Part shown: piece by piece, positions 27,546-35,170 of the stretch | Position numbering within the stretch: position 1 is the first letter of the stretch | How the letters are laid out: each line of letters opens with the position of its first letter | Source: Streptomyces sp. NBC_01260 | GTDB lineage: Bacteria; Actinomycetota; Actinomycetes; Streptomycetales; Streptomycetaceae | NCBI RefSeq assembly: GCF_036226405.1 | Contig: NZ_CP108464.1 | Location: forward strand, 6,510,001 to 6,574,000 | Reading direction: 5' to 3' | DNA length: 64,000 nucleotides | Program-made: the position numbers and the translations under genes | The notes under the pieces: model-generated | Seen by the model: only the letters and a program-made list of their open reading frames with translations | What the model was told of the DNA's origin: nothing | The model's database searches: none

Positions 27546-29357
27546 CTAGAACACCGGCGTACCGTCCCGCGTCAGCCGCCAGTCCACCGAAGCGAACTGC
27601 CCACCATCCACCGAACCCTTCGCCTGCACCCACGCAATAATGGTGTTCCGGATCTCCTCCGAATTCGCCCACAACTGCTTCGCACCCGGCACATGCGGGA
27701 AGTTGCCCCCACCACTCGCCCGGTAGTTATTCACCGCCAGCACGAACTGCGCCGTCGGATCAATCGCCTTGCCCTCGAACGAAAGGCCAACAATCCGCGA
27801 ACCATTCGGCTTCGCGATGTCGATGTCATACGTCAGACCCGACACCGCGTCATAATTGTAATCCGGAGTGTTGCCCGCATTCGTCAACTTCGCCGGATCC
27901 ACCGGAGCGCCCGCCGCCGTCTGCACGTAATACCGCGCCGAGAACTCCAGATAGTCCTTGATCTGCGCACCCGTCAGCAAGCGCGCCTCAAGCGTGTTCT
28001 CGAACGGATACAGACCAGCCGCATCCTTGATCGTCACGTCCCCGGCCGGAATCTGCGCCGTACGCGAGAAACACGACGCCTGCGACAACACCGGCAGCGC
28101 CGCGTACGCGCCACCCGCCAGCGCCGCCTTCACCGTCTCCGCCTGGACGACATTGATCAGATCGATGATCGGCTCGTCCTTCCACGCCGCCTCGGCCGTC
28201 GTCATCGCCGCCGTCGACGTACCGATCACCTGATTGACGTACGCCACAACCTTCTTGTGCTCATCCGCCAGCAACCGCGTGATCCGCCGGTCCTCCGCCG
28301 CCGCGTTGGAGTTCAACACCTGCGACCCCGCCTTCTCGACCACCCAGCGGCCCTTCTCCCACACCAGATCGAAGTCGAACAGCGTCAGCCGCTGCCCCCA
28401 CTTCAACGGCTCCGAGAGCACGACCTTCTTACCGGTCTCCTTGTTCTCCACGAAATACTCGGGGATCTCCAGATGCGCATGGCCCACCAGAATCGCATCG
28501 ATCCCCGGCACCTGCTCCGCCACCAGACCCGCGGCATTCTCCACATACGGAATCTGATCACCGTACGACGACGTCCCGCTGTTCCCCGAATGCGCCGAAA
28601 CGATCACCACATCCGCACCCATCGAACGCAGCCGAGGCACAAACTTCGCCGCCTGCTCCTCCAGCCCCGGGAACACCATCTTGCCGCCGACGTTCACCTT
28701 GTCCCAGATCGCGATCCCCGGATTCGTCAGCCCCAGGATCGCCACCTTCACATCCCGGCCGTGCGGCGTGCGCAGCTTCTTGATCACATACGGCGCGAAC
28801 GCCGGCTTCAACGTCTTCGCATCCAGCGCGTTCGCACCCAGCAGCGGGAAGTCGCACTGCTCCTCGAACTTGCGCAGCACCGGAATGCCGTAGTTGAACT
28901 CATGGTTGCCCAGCGCCGCCGCGTCATAGCCGATCACATTCATCGCCTGCGCCATCGGATGCACCGGACCGTGCTTCGCCGTGATCGGATCGATCTTCGC
29001 GTAGTAGTACGACAGCTGCGTGCCCTGGATCGTGTCACCCGCATCGATCATCAGGGTGTTGTGACGGCCCTTCTCCCGACGCACCTGCTCCACCAGCGTC
29101 GAGATCTTCGCCAGACCGACGTCGTTGTGATCCTTGTCGTCGAACTCCTTGTCCGTGAAATAGTCCCAATTGAAGACATTTCCGTGCAGATCGGTCGTAC
29201 CCATCACGGTGAACGAGTACCGCTTCTGCGGACGTCCATGACCGTGCCCATGCCCGTGACCGTGCGCCTCGGCGGGAACCGTGGCGCCCCCCGCGATCGC
29301 GACACCGGCACCGGCCGCGGCCGATGTGCCCAGGAACGTCCTTCGATTCAGCGGCAT
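27546..29357 (-). CDS. Secreted 5'-nucleotidase / metallophosphatase (Tat signal)
   Basis: A 603-residue secreted bifunctional nucleotidase. The N-terminus is a Tat signal (NRRTFLGTSAAAGAGVAIAG), followed by a His-Gly repeat (HGHGHGHGHG) that may bind metal. The calcineurin-like phosphatase domain has DLHGN, DAGDTIQGT, ALGNHEFNYG and the GHAH-type motif LVGHAHLEIP. The C-terminal nucleotidase domain starts near residue 390 (SCFSRTAQIPAGDVTIKDA). It probably dephosphorylates nucleotides or 2',3'-cyclic nucleotides outside the cell to recover phosphate and nucleosides. The ATG at 29357 has GGGAGA at the right distance; GTG at 29369 is less likely. Unlike its plus-strand neighbours it uses many G-ending codons. 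Confidence 0.95.
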   Translation of the reverse strand: MPLNRRTFLGTSAAAGAGVAIAGGATVPAEAHGHGHGHGHGRPQKRYSFTVMGTTDLHGNVFNWDYFTDKEFDDKDHNDVGLAKISTLVEQVRREKGRHNTLMIDAGDTIQGTQLSYYYAKIDPITAKHGPVHPMAQAMNVIGYDAAALGNHEFNYGIPVLRKFEEQCDFPLLGANALDAKTLKPAFAPYVIKKLRTPHGRDVKVAILGLTNPGIAIWDKVNVGGKMVFPGLEEQAAKFVPRLRSMGADVVIVSAHSGNSGTSSYGDQIPYVENAAGLVAEQVPGIDAILVGHAHLEIPEYFVENKETGKKVVLSEPLKWGQRLTLFDFDLVWEKGRWVVEKAGSQVLNSNAAAEDRRITRLLADEHKKVVAYVNQVIGTSTAAMTTAEAAWKDEPIIDLINVVQAETVKAALAGGAYAALPVLSQASCFSRTAQIPAGDVTIKDAAGLYPFENTLEARLLTGAQIKDYLEFSARYYVQTAAGAPVDPAKLTNAGNTPDYNYDAVSGLTYDIDIAKPNGSRIVGLSFEGKAIDPTAQFVLAVNNYRASGGGNFPHVPGAKQLWANSEEIRNTIIAWVQAKGSVDGGQFASVDWRLTRDGTPVF

Positions 29358-29388
29358 CTTGTCTCCCACATCTCAGTTCTCTCCGTAC

Positions 29389-29432
29389 ACAACGCGCGTA
29401 GACCCCGCGCACGCGTGGACAACGCGCGTAGA
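29389..29432. repeat. Two 14-bp direct repeats with a 30-bp period in the nucleotidase promoter region
   Basis: ACAACGCGCGTAGA occurs at 29389-29402 and again at 29419-29432, exactly 30 bp apart, that is three helical turns. The copies lie 32-75 bp upstream of the nucleotidase start, where its promoter should be, in the 165-bp region shared with the divergent SIMPL gene. They look like paired regulator binding sites. They do not resemble the published PhoP-box half-site. Confidence 0.6.
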
Positions 29433-29522
29433 TAATCACCCACGCACCGCACCCGGCAACACCCCCCACAGGTTTCGTTTCGATGACCACCCGCTGTCGC
29501 ACCCGGGTGCCACAGTGGACCC

Positions 29523-30221
29523 ATGACCGACACCCCGTACCCCTACGGCACCCCCGACCACCCCCGCCTCGCCGTCCGGGGCGAAGCCCATCTCGAAATC
29601 GACCCCGAAACCGCCCGCGTCGGCATCACCGTCAGCGCCCGCGGAAAAGACCGCCGCGCCGCCCTCGACGACCTCACCCGGCGCAACACCACCGTCCTCG
29701 AACTCGCCCGCACCTACGGACAAGCCGTCGAAAAGCTCGAAACCGGCACTTTCTCCATCACCCCCGAACTCACCCAGCGCGGCCGCGACGAAAAGATCCG
29801 CGCCTACCACGGCCGCGTCCACATCACCGCCGTACTCAACGACTTCACCGCACTCGGCGAATTCACCACCCGCATCGCCGACCTCGACATGACCCGCATC
29901 GACGGCCCCTGGTGGGCCCTGCGCCCCGACTCACCCGCCCACGGCGAAGCCCGCCGCCAAGCCGTACGCGAAGCCGTCCAACGCGCCCGCGAATACGCCG
30001 ACGCCGTCGGCGCCCGACTCGCCGCCCTCGTCGAACTCGCCGACCTCGGCGCCGAGAACGCCGCCCCCGCCATGCCCGCCGCCCCCGGCGGCTACGGCCG
30101 CACCCGCGGATTCGCCGGCGCGGCGGCCGAACCCGCCCCCGCACTCGACCTCGAACCACAACGCCAGACCGTCCATGCCCAGGTGAACGCCCGCTTCATC
30201 ATGACCCCACCAACCCTCTGA
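29523..30221 (+). CDS. SIMPL domain-containing protein (DUF541)
   Basis: A 232-residue protein of the SIMPL/DUF541 family. The fold begins with LAVRGEAHLEIDPETARVGI and continues with the helical segment DLTRRNTTVLELAR; the pattern YHGRVHITAVLNDFTALGEF and EARRQAVREAVQRAREYADA are typical. Members of the family may form oligomeric rings; their role is unknown. There is no signal peptide, so this one should be cytosolic. It diverges from the nucleotidase gene. C-ending codons dominate. The ATG at 29523 gives a normal N-terminus. Confidence 0.85.
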   Translation: MTDTPYPYGTPDHPRLAVRGEAHLEIDPETARVGITVSARGKDRRAALDDLTRRNTTVLELARTYGQAVEKLETGTFSITPELTQRGRDEKIRAYHGRVHITAVLNDFTALGEFTTRIADLDMTRIDGPWWALRPDSPAHGEARRQAVREAVQRAREYADAVGARLAALVELADLGAENAAPAMPAAPGGYGRTRGFAGAAAEPAPALDLEPQRQTVHAQVNARFIMTPPTL

Positions 30222-30290
30222 CCGGAATGCTCATCCGAGCACCCCGCCGCACAATTCAACACTTGTCAAAAACCCTTCACCCAAAGGTTG

Positions 30291-30319
30291 TTGAGCAGTC
30301 ATGCGGAGCCAATTAACTA
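30291..30319 (+). promoter_or_regulatory. Probable pyk promoter
   Basis: TTGAGC (30291-30296), a 17-bp spacer and TAACTA (30314-30319) match a housekeeping-sigma promoter. The surroundings are AT-rich compared with the rest of the window. Transcription would begin about 20 bp before the pyk ATG at 30347, leaving a short leader. Confidence 0.55.
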
Positions 30320-30346
30320 CCCGTAGGTAAGGTCTAGGCTCAAACC

Positions 30347-31780
30347 ATGCGCCGAGCGAAAATCGTTTGCACCCTAGGACCCGCCACCGACACATATGAC
30401 CAGATCAAGGCCCTGGTCGAAGCGGGAATGGACATGGCCCGCCTCAACCTCAGCCACGGCACCTATGCCGAACACGAAGAGCGCTACCACCGAGTACGCA
30501 AAGCATCCGACGAAACCGGACGCAGCGTCGGAATCCTCGCCGACCTTCAAGGCCCGAAGATCCGCCTCGGACGCTTCCGTGAGGGACCCGTACTCCTTGA
30601 ACGCGGCGACGACTTCACCATCACCGTCGAGCCCATGGAAGGTGACCGCCACGCCTGCGGCACCACCTACGAAGGTCTCAACGCCGACGTCGCCCCCGGT
30701 GAACGCATCCTCATCGACGACGGCCGCGTCACCCTCGAAGTCACCGAAGTCGACGGCCCCCGCGTCCACACCACGGTCATCGAAGGCGGGATGGTCTCCG
30801 ACCACAAGGGACTCAACCTCCCCGGCGTCGCCGTCTCCGTCCCCGCCCTCTCCGAAAAGGACATCGACGACCTCCGGTGGGCCCTGCGCACCGGCGCCGA
30901 CATCATCGCGCTCTCCTTCGTACGCAGCGGACGCGACATCGAACCCGTCCACCGCGTCATGGACGAGGAAGGCCGCCGCCTCCCCGTCATCGCCAAGGTC
31001 GAGAAGCCCCAGGCCGTCGAGAACATCGACGACATCGTCGCCGCCTTCGACGGCATCATGGTCGCCCGAGGCGACCTCGGTGTCGAAATGCCCCTGGAGC
31101 AGGTGCCGATCGTCCAGAAGCGCGCCATCAAGCTCGCCCAGCGCAACGCCAAGCCGGTCATCGTCGCCACTCAGATGCTCGACTCGATGATCGACAACTC
31201 CCGCCCCACCCGCGCCGAGGCCTCCGACGTCGCCAACGCCGTCATCGACGGCACGGACGCGGTCATGCTCTCCGGCGAGACCAGCGTCGGCAAGTACCCC
31301 ATCGAGACGGTCCGCACGATGTCCCGCATCGTCGAAGCCGCCGAGGAGGACATCCTCGCCAAGGGCCTCCCGCCGCTCACCGACCGCAACAAGCCCCGCA
31401 CCCAGGGCGGCGCGGTCGCCCGCGCGGCAGCCGAGATGGGCGACTTCCTCGGCGCGAAGTTCCTGGTCGCCTTCACCCAGAGCGGCGACACGGTCAAGCG
31501 CCTCTCCCGCTACCGCTCACCGATCCCGCTCCTGGCCTTCACCCCGGACCCGGCCACCCGCTCCCAGCTGAACCTCACCTGGGGCGTGGAGACGTTCCTG
31601 GGTCCGCGCGTGGACTCGACGGACGCGATGGTGGCGCAGGTCGACGAGGAGTTGCTGAAGATCGGCCGCTGCCGGAAGGGCGACGTCGTGGTCATCACGG
31701 CCGGCTCCCCGCCCGGCGTCGCGGGCTCGACGAACCTGGTGCGGGTGCACCACATCGGCGAGGACGACAGCCCGAAGTAG
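30347..31780 (+). CDS. pyk: Pyruvate kinase
   Basis: A 477-residue glycolytic enzyme that makes pyruvate and ATP from phosphoenolpyruvate and ADP. Signature regions: MRRAKIVCTLGPA at the start, MARLNLSHG, ILADLQGPKIRLGRF, the active-site stretch VIAKVEKPQAVENIDDI with the catalytic lysine, MVARGDLGVEMP, and PTRAEASDVANAVIDGTDA. The C-terminal allosteric domain is complete. Streptomyces usually carries two pyruvate kinases, so this is one paralogue. The gene ends 6 bp before the convergent LAGLIDADG-like gene, with no hairpin visible in between. Confidence 0.98.
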   Translation: MRRAKIVCTLGPATDTYDQIKALVEAGMDMARLNLSHGTYAEHEERYHRVRKASDETGRSVGILADLQGPKIRLGRFREGPVLLERGDDFTITVEPMEGDRHACGTTYEGLNADVAPGERILIDDGRVTLEVTEVDGPRVHTTVIEGGMVSDHKGLNLPGVAVSVPALSEKDIDDLRWALRTGADIIALSFVRSGRDIEPVHRVMDEEGRRLPVIAKVEKPQAVENIDDIVAAFDGIMVARGDLGVEMPLEQVPIVQKRAIKLAQRNAKPVIVATQMLDSMIDNSRPTRAEASDVANAVIDGTDAVMLSGETSVGKYPIETVRTMSRIVEAAEEDILAKGLPPLTDRNKPRTQGGAVARAAAEMGDFLGAKFLVAFTQSGDTVKRLSRYRSPIPLLAFTPDPATRSQLNLTWGVETFLGPRVDSTDAMVAQVDEELLKIGRCRKGDVVVITAGSPPGVAGSTNLVRVHHIGEDDSPK

Positions 31781-31786
31781 CGGTCC

Positions 31787-32548
31787 TCAGTACTTCGGCC
31801 CGACGTGAGCGTCCATGAGGGCGACGGACGCCCGTCGGGCGACGGAGATGTTCCTGCTGTTGGGCTGCTTCCACTCGACTCCTACCTGGTCCAGCGCACC
31901 GGTGAAGAGCCCCAGGATGTCGGCCGACAGGTTGGTGAAGAAGTAGCGCGGGTACTCGTACCGTCTGCGCTCGCCACCGACGAGGCGCGTGGTCCAGTTG
32001 GTGATCCGGCAGCCGTCGGAGTGGATGAGGCCACGGACGAACTCCCAGGGGTAGGTGTCGACGATCTCCCGCTGCCAGGGTTCGAGAGCAATCCTGCGCT
32101 CGTGCTTCTTGCCGGGGCCGTGCTGCGGGAAGAAGCAGGGCCAGTGCTTGCTGAAAGCGGTGACGTACTGACAGCCCTGCCCCTGTACCCGGAAGACCTT
32201 GTTGGCCGGGCGTGCGATCCGGACTGCTTCGGCGCAGGCATCGATGAGACCCGGCCATGCGTCGGCGCATGCGATGCGAAGGGAATAGACGCCCCGCTTG
32301 AACGAGCTGATGCAGCCGTCGCCGAGATAGAGCCCCAGGAGGTAGGAGTACGCGCAGGGGTGTTCGACCTCGGTGGCTGTGTCGCCGCACCTGGGGCATG
32401 GCCTGGCTCGCCCGTCGAGTGGTTCGACGCGGGTTTGCCAGGAGCGGATCGCGGCGCGGGACGGTCCGGTTTCCTTGCTCACGGAATTGAGGCTGCGCCC
32501 TTGCGCGACCAGCGCCAGCGCTCGCTTCCGGGTCGCCATGTCGTACAT
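31787..32548 (-). CDS. LAGLIDADG homing-endonuclease-like protein with N-terminal HTH
   Basis: A 253-residue free-standing protein with two LAGLIDADG-type motifs: YLLGLYLGDGCI at 69-80 and EFVRGLIHSDGC at 169-180. The N-terminal 40 residues form a probable helix-turn-helix (LVAQGRSLNSVSKETGPSRAAIRSW), followed by a Cys cluster (CPRC, then HPC). Both motifs keep an acidic residue at the catalytic position, so a nuclease is possible, but the HTH suggests a domesticated DNA-binding protein. It is not in an intron or intein. It lies 110 bp from the 3' end of a tRNA gene on the same strand. Base composition is a little less GC-biased than the neighbours. The start ATG at 32548 is chosen over 32539. 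Confidence 0.8.
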   Translation of the reverse strand: MYDMATRKRALALVAQGRSLNSVSKETGPSRAAIRSWQTRVEPLDGRARPCPRCGDTATEVEHPCAYSYLLGLYLGDGCISSFKRGVYSLRIACADAWPGLIDACAEAVRIARPANKVFRVQGQGCQYVTAFSKHWPCFFPQHGPGKKHERRIALEPWQREIVDTYPWEFVRGLIHSDGCRITNWTTRLVGGERRRYEYPRYFFTNLSADILGLFTGALDQVGVEWKQPNSRNISVARRASVALMDAHVGPKY

Positions 32549-32657
32549 GGAGCCGAGCCTTGCGCGGTGACGGGGATCCGGCGCGGGAATACCGCACCAA
32601 TAGCCGGATCAAGTGAAGTTCTTCGATTCCGCTCTTACCTTGGAATCGAAGGAAAAG

Positions 32658-32732
32658 TGCCCCAGGTGGGATTCGAACCCACACTGTCCGCTGTTTGAGA
32701 GCGGCCTCTCTAACCAGTTGGAGTACTGGGGC
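32658..32732 (-). tRNA. tRNA with Leu(CAA) anticodon, short variable loop
   Basis: The minus strand folds as a 75-base cloverleaf: 7-bp acceptor stem GCCCCAG/CTGGGGC, a D arm with GG in the loop, anticodon stem CCGCT/AGCGG with loop CTCAAAC (anticodon CAA, codon UUG), T stem GTGGG/CCCAC with TTCGAAT, and discriminator A. CCA is not encoded. The anticodon predicts leucine and A73 agrees, but the variable loop is only five bases (ACAGT), whereas bacterial leucine tRNAs have a long variable arm. The D stem also has one C-A mismatch at its end. Confidence 0.85.
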
Positions 32733-32829
32733 CTTAGAAAGGAAGGGCTATAGCCGCCCTGCGCGTCACTACCTTACAGGAGCTGGGTAGGCTCGTGGGA
32801 GCTGTACTTGTTCTGAACCAAGGAGCCCC

Positions 32830-33480
32830 GTGACCACCCCCGAGTCGCCCCAGCCCGTCGCCGACGACGACAAGTCGCACGTCCCGCCGCTGACGACCCG
32901 CGTCGTCATCGCCGAGGACGAGGCGCTCATCCGCCTCGACCTCAAAGAGATGCTGGAGGAAGAGGGATACGCGGTCGTCGGTGAGGCCGGGGACGGGCAG
33001 CAGGCTGTCGAGCTGGCCCGGGAGCACAAGCCGGACCTGGTCATCCTCGATGTGAAGATGCCGGTCCTCGACGGGATCTCCGCCGCCGAGAAGATCGCGG
33101 AGGAGTCCATCGCGCCCGTCCTGATGCTCACCGCGTTCTCGCAGCGCGACCTCGTGGAGCGGGCCCGGGACGCCGGGGCGATGGCGTACCTGGTGAAGCC
33201 GTTCAGCAAGAGCGACGTGGTGCCGGCCATCGAAATGGCCGTGTCGCGGTTCGCGGAGCTGAAGGCGCTGGAGGGCGAGGTCGCGGACCTGTCGCAGCGG
33301 CTGGAGACCCGGAAGCTGGTGGACCGCGCGAAGAGCATTCTGCAGACGGACTACGGGCTGTCCGAGCCCGCCGCGTTCCGCTGGATCCAGAAGACGTCGA
33401 TGGACCGGCGGCTGTCGATGCAGCAGCTCGCCGAGGCGTTGATCGAGGACGCCGAGGAGAAGAAGAAGGCGGCCGAGTAG
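32830..33480 (+). CDS. pdtaR: ANTAR-domain response regulator (PdtaR-like)
   Basis: A 216-residue response regulator that binds RNA rather than DNA. The receiver domain (about 24-140) has the acidic pocket VVIAEDEA, the phospho-acceptor Asp in VILDVKMPVLDG, and the conserved Lys of YLVKPFSKSD. The C-terminal ANTAR domain (about 150-205: LVDRAKSILQTDYGLSEPAAFRWIQKTSMD) binds tandem hexaloop hairpins to antiterminate transcription. The partner kinase PdtaS is not nearby. The GTG at 32830 has AGGAG just upstream; a 20-residue acidic tail precedes the receiver. It ends at a perfect terminator. Confidence 0.95.
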   Translation: MTTPESPQPVADDDKSHVPPLTTRVVIAEDEALIRLDLKEMLEEEGYAVVGEAGDGQQAVELAREHKPDLVILDVKMPVLDGISAAEKIAEESIAPVLMLTAFSQRDLVERARDAGAMAYLVKPFSKSDVVPAIEMAVSRFAELKALEGEVADLSQRLETRKLVDRAKSILQTDYGLSEPAAFRWIQKTSMDRRLSMQQLAEALIEDAEEKKKAAE

Positions 33481-33494
33481 CCCCGTACTCGAGA

Positions 33495-33536
33495 GAAGGC
33501 CCGCGCCCCGGAAACAGTCCCGGGGCGCGGGCCTTC
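33495..33536. terminator. Bidirectional terminator between pdtaR and livF
   Basis: A perfect 17-bp stem (33495-33511 with 33520-33536) with an eight-base loop, GC-rich and starting with GAAGG, so that each strand ends in CCTTC. It serves both convergent transcripts. Confidence 0.93.
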
Positions 33537-33551
33537 CGCGTACGCGCGGTT

Positions 33552-34268
33552 TCAGTCCTCGCCGAGGTAGGCCTTGCGGACCGACTCGTCGTGGAGGAGG
33601 TCCGCGCCGGTGCCGGAGAGGACGATCTTGCCGACCTCCATGACGTGGCCCTCGTCGGCCAGGGAGAGCGCGGCCTGGGCGTTCTGTTCGACGAGCAGGA
33701 TCGTGGTGCCCTGGGACTTGAGCTCGACGATGGTCTCCATGATCTTCTGCATCATGATCGGGGAGAGGCCCATGGAGGGTTCGTCGAGCATCAGGAGCTT
33801 GGGCTGGCACATCAGGGCCCTGCCCATGGCGAGCATCTGCTGTTCGCCGCCCGAGAGGGTGCCCGCGGCCTGCTTCCTGCGTTCCCCGAGGATGGGGAAG
33901 AGGTCGTAGGCGCGCTGGATGTCCTTCTCGATGCCCGCCTTGTCGCTGCGGAGGTAGGCGCCGAGCTGGAGGTTCTCGGTGATCGTCAGCCGGGGGAAGA
34001 TGTGCCGGCCCTCGGGGGAGTGGGCCAGGCCCAGAGCGACGATCTTGTGGGCGGGGATGCCCGCCAGCGGCTTGCCCTCGAAGAGGATGCGGCCGCCGAT
34101 GGGCTTGAGCAGCCCGGAGAGGGTGCGCAGGGTGGTGGTCTTGCCCGCACCGTTGGTGCCGATCAGGGTGACGACCTGGCCGGCTTCGACGCTGAAGGAG
34201 ATGCCCTTGACGGCTTCGATCTTGCCGTAGGCCACGCGGAGGTCCTCGACCTCTAGCAGTGCGGTCAT
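33552..34268 (-). CDS. livF: Branched-chain amino-acid ABC transporter ATPase LivF
   Basis: A 238-residue ATPase of the LIV-type importer. Walker A is GTNGAGKTTT, the signature LSGGEQQML, Walker B LLMLDEPSMGLSP, and the switch VEQNAQAALSLADEG is LivF-like. With LivG it energises uptake through LivH and LivM. It is the last gene of the five-gene minus-strand operon; its ATG overlaps the livG stop by four bases (ATGA). Confidence 0.96.
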   Translation of the reverse strand: MTALLEVEDLRVAYGKIEAVKGISFSVEAGQVVTLIGTNGAGKTTTLRTLSGLLKPIGGRILFEGKPLAGIPAHKIVALGLAHSPEGRHIFPRLTITENLQLGAYLRSDKAGIEKDIQRAYDLFPILGERRKQAAGTLSGGEQQMLAMGRALMCQPKLLMLDEPSMGLSPIMMQKIMETIVELKSQGTTILLVEQNAQAALSLADEGHVMEVGKIVLSGTGADLLHDESVRKAYLGED

Positions 34269-35170
34269 CGGGTGTCCTCCTCCTCGGTGCTGGTGGTGTC
34301 GGTGGTGGTTACGGCGCCCTTGGTGGCGACGGCCTCCGCGGCTTCGACCTCGGCGAGTTCCTCGGCGCCGGGGGCGCCTTCGAACGGGGTGCCGAGGTAG
34401 GCGGCGACGACGCGTTCGTCGCTCTGGACGACGTCGGAGGTGCCTTCGACGAGCTTCTCGCCCTGGACGAGTACGGCGACGCGGTCGCAGAGGTTGAAGA
34501 TGAAGCGCATGTCGTGCTCGATGACGAGTACGGCGATGCCCTGGTCGCGGATGGCGAAGATGAGCTCTTCGGTGACGCGGGTCTCCTGCGGGTTCATGCC
34601 GGCGGTGGGCTCGTCCAGGAGGAGGAGGCCGGGGTCGCTGGCCAGTGCGCGGGCGATCTCCAGCTTGCGCTGGTCTCCGTAGGGGAGATTGCGCGCGAGG
34701 TGGTCGGCCTTGTCCTGGAGGCCGATGAACTCCAGGAGCTCCATGGCGCGTTCCCGGCTGGCGTTCTCGGCCTTGGTGAAGCCGGGGAGGCGCAGGAGGG
34801 CGGACCAGAGGCCTTCCTTGGTCCTGGTGTGGCGTCCGACGAGGACGTTCTCCAGGACCGTCATGTTGGCGAAGAGCCGGATGTTCTGGAAGGTGCGGGC
34901 GATGCCTGCCTGGGTGACGAGGTGGGGCTTGGGGGGCAGGACGGTGCCCTTGTAGCTGACCTTGCCCTCGGTGGGGACGTAGAGGCCGGTGAGGCAGTTG
35001 AAGAAGGTGGTCTTTCCGGCGCCGTTGGGGCCGATGAGGCCGACGATCTCGCCCGCGTTGACGGTGAGGTCGACGTCGTGGACGGCGGTGAGGCCGCCGA
35101 ACCGCATCGTGACGCCGCTGGCGTCGAGCACGGGGGTGCCGGTCTTCGTGGTGGTGGTCATGGTGGTCAC
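34265..35170 (-). CDS. livG: Branched-chain amino-acid ABC transporter ATPase LivG
   Basis: A 301-residue ATPase. Walker A GPNGAGKTTFFN, the long insertion typical of LivG (GLYVPTEGKVSYKGTVLP, then IARTFQNIRLFANMTVLENV), signature LPYGDQRKLEIARAL, Walker B LLLLDEPTAGMNP. About 50 extra acidic residues follow the ATPase core. The start is GTG at 35170, overlapping the livM stop (GTGA) and preceded by AAGGCGGGGG; the ATG at 35161 is an alternative three codons in. Confidence 0.96.
   Translation of the reverse strand: MTTMTTTTKTGTPVLDASGVTMRFGGLTAVHDVDLTVNAGEIVGLIGPNGAGKTTFFNCLTGLYVPTEGKVSYKGTVLPPKPHLVTQAGIARTFQNIRLFANMTVLENVLVGRHTRTKEGLWSALLRLPGFTKAENASRERAMELLEFIGLQDKADHLARNLPYGDQRKLEIARALASDPGLLLLDEPTAGMNPQETRVTEELIFAIRDQGIAVLVIEHDMRFIFNLCDRVAVLVQGEKLVEGTSDVVQSDERVVAAYLGTPFEGAPGAEELAEVEAAEAVATKGAVTTTDTTSTEEEDTR

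Noticed and set aside
32600..32830. Integration site of a mobile element at the tRNA
   Set aside because: No integrase, no repeated tRNA 3' end and no excision genes are seen on either side.
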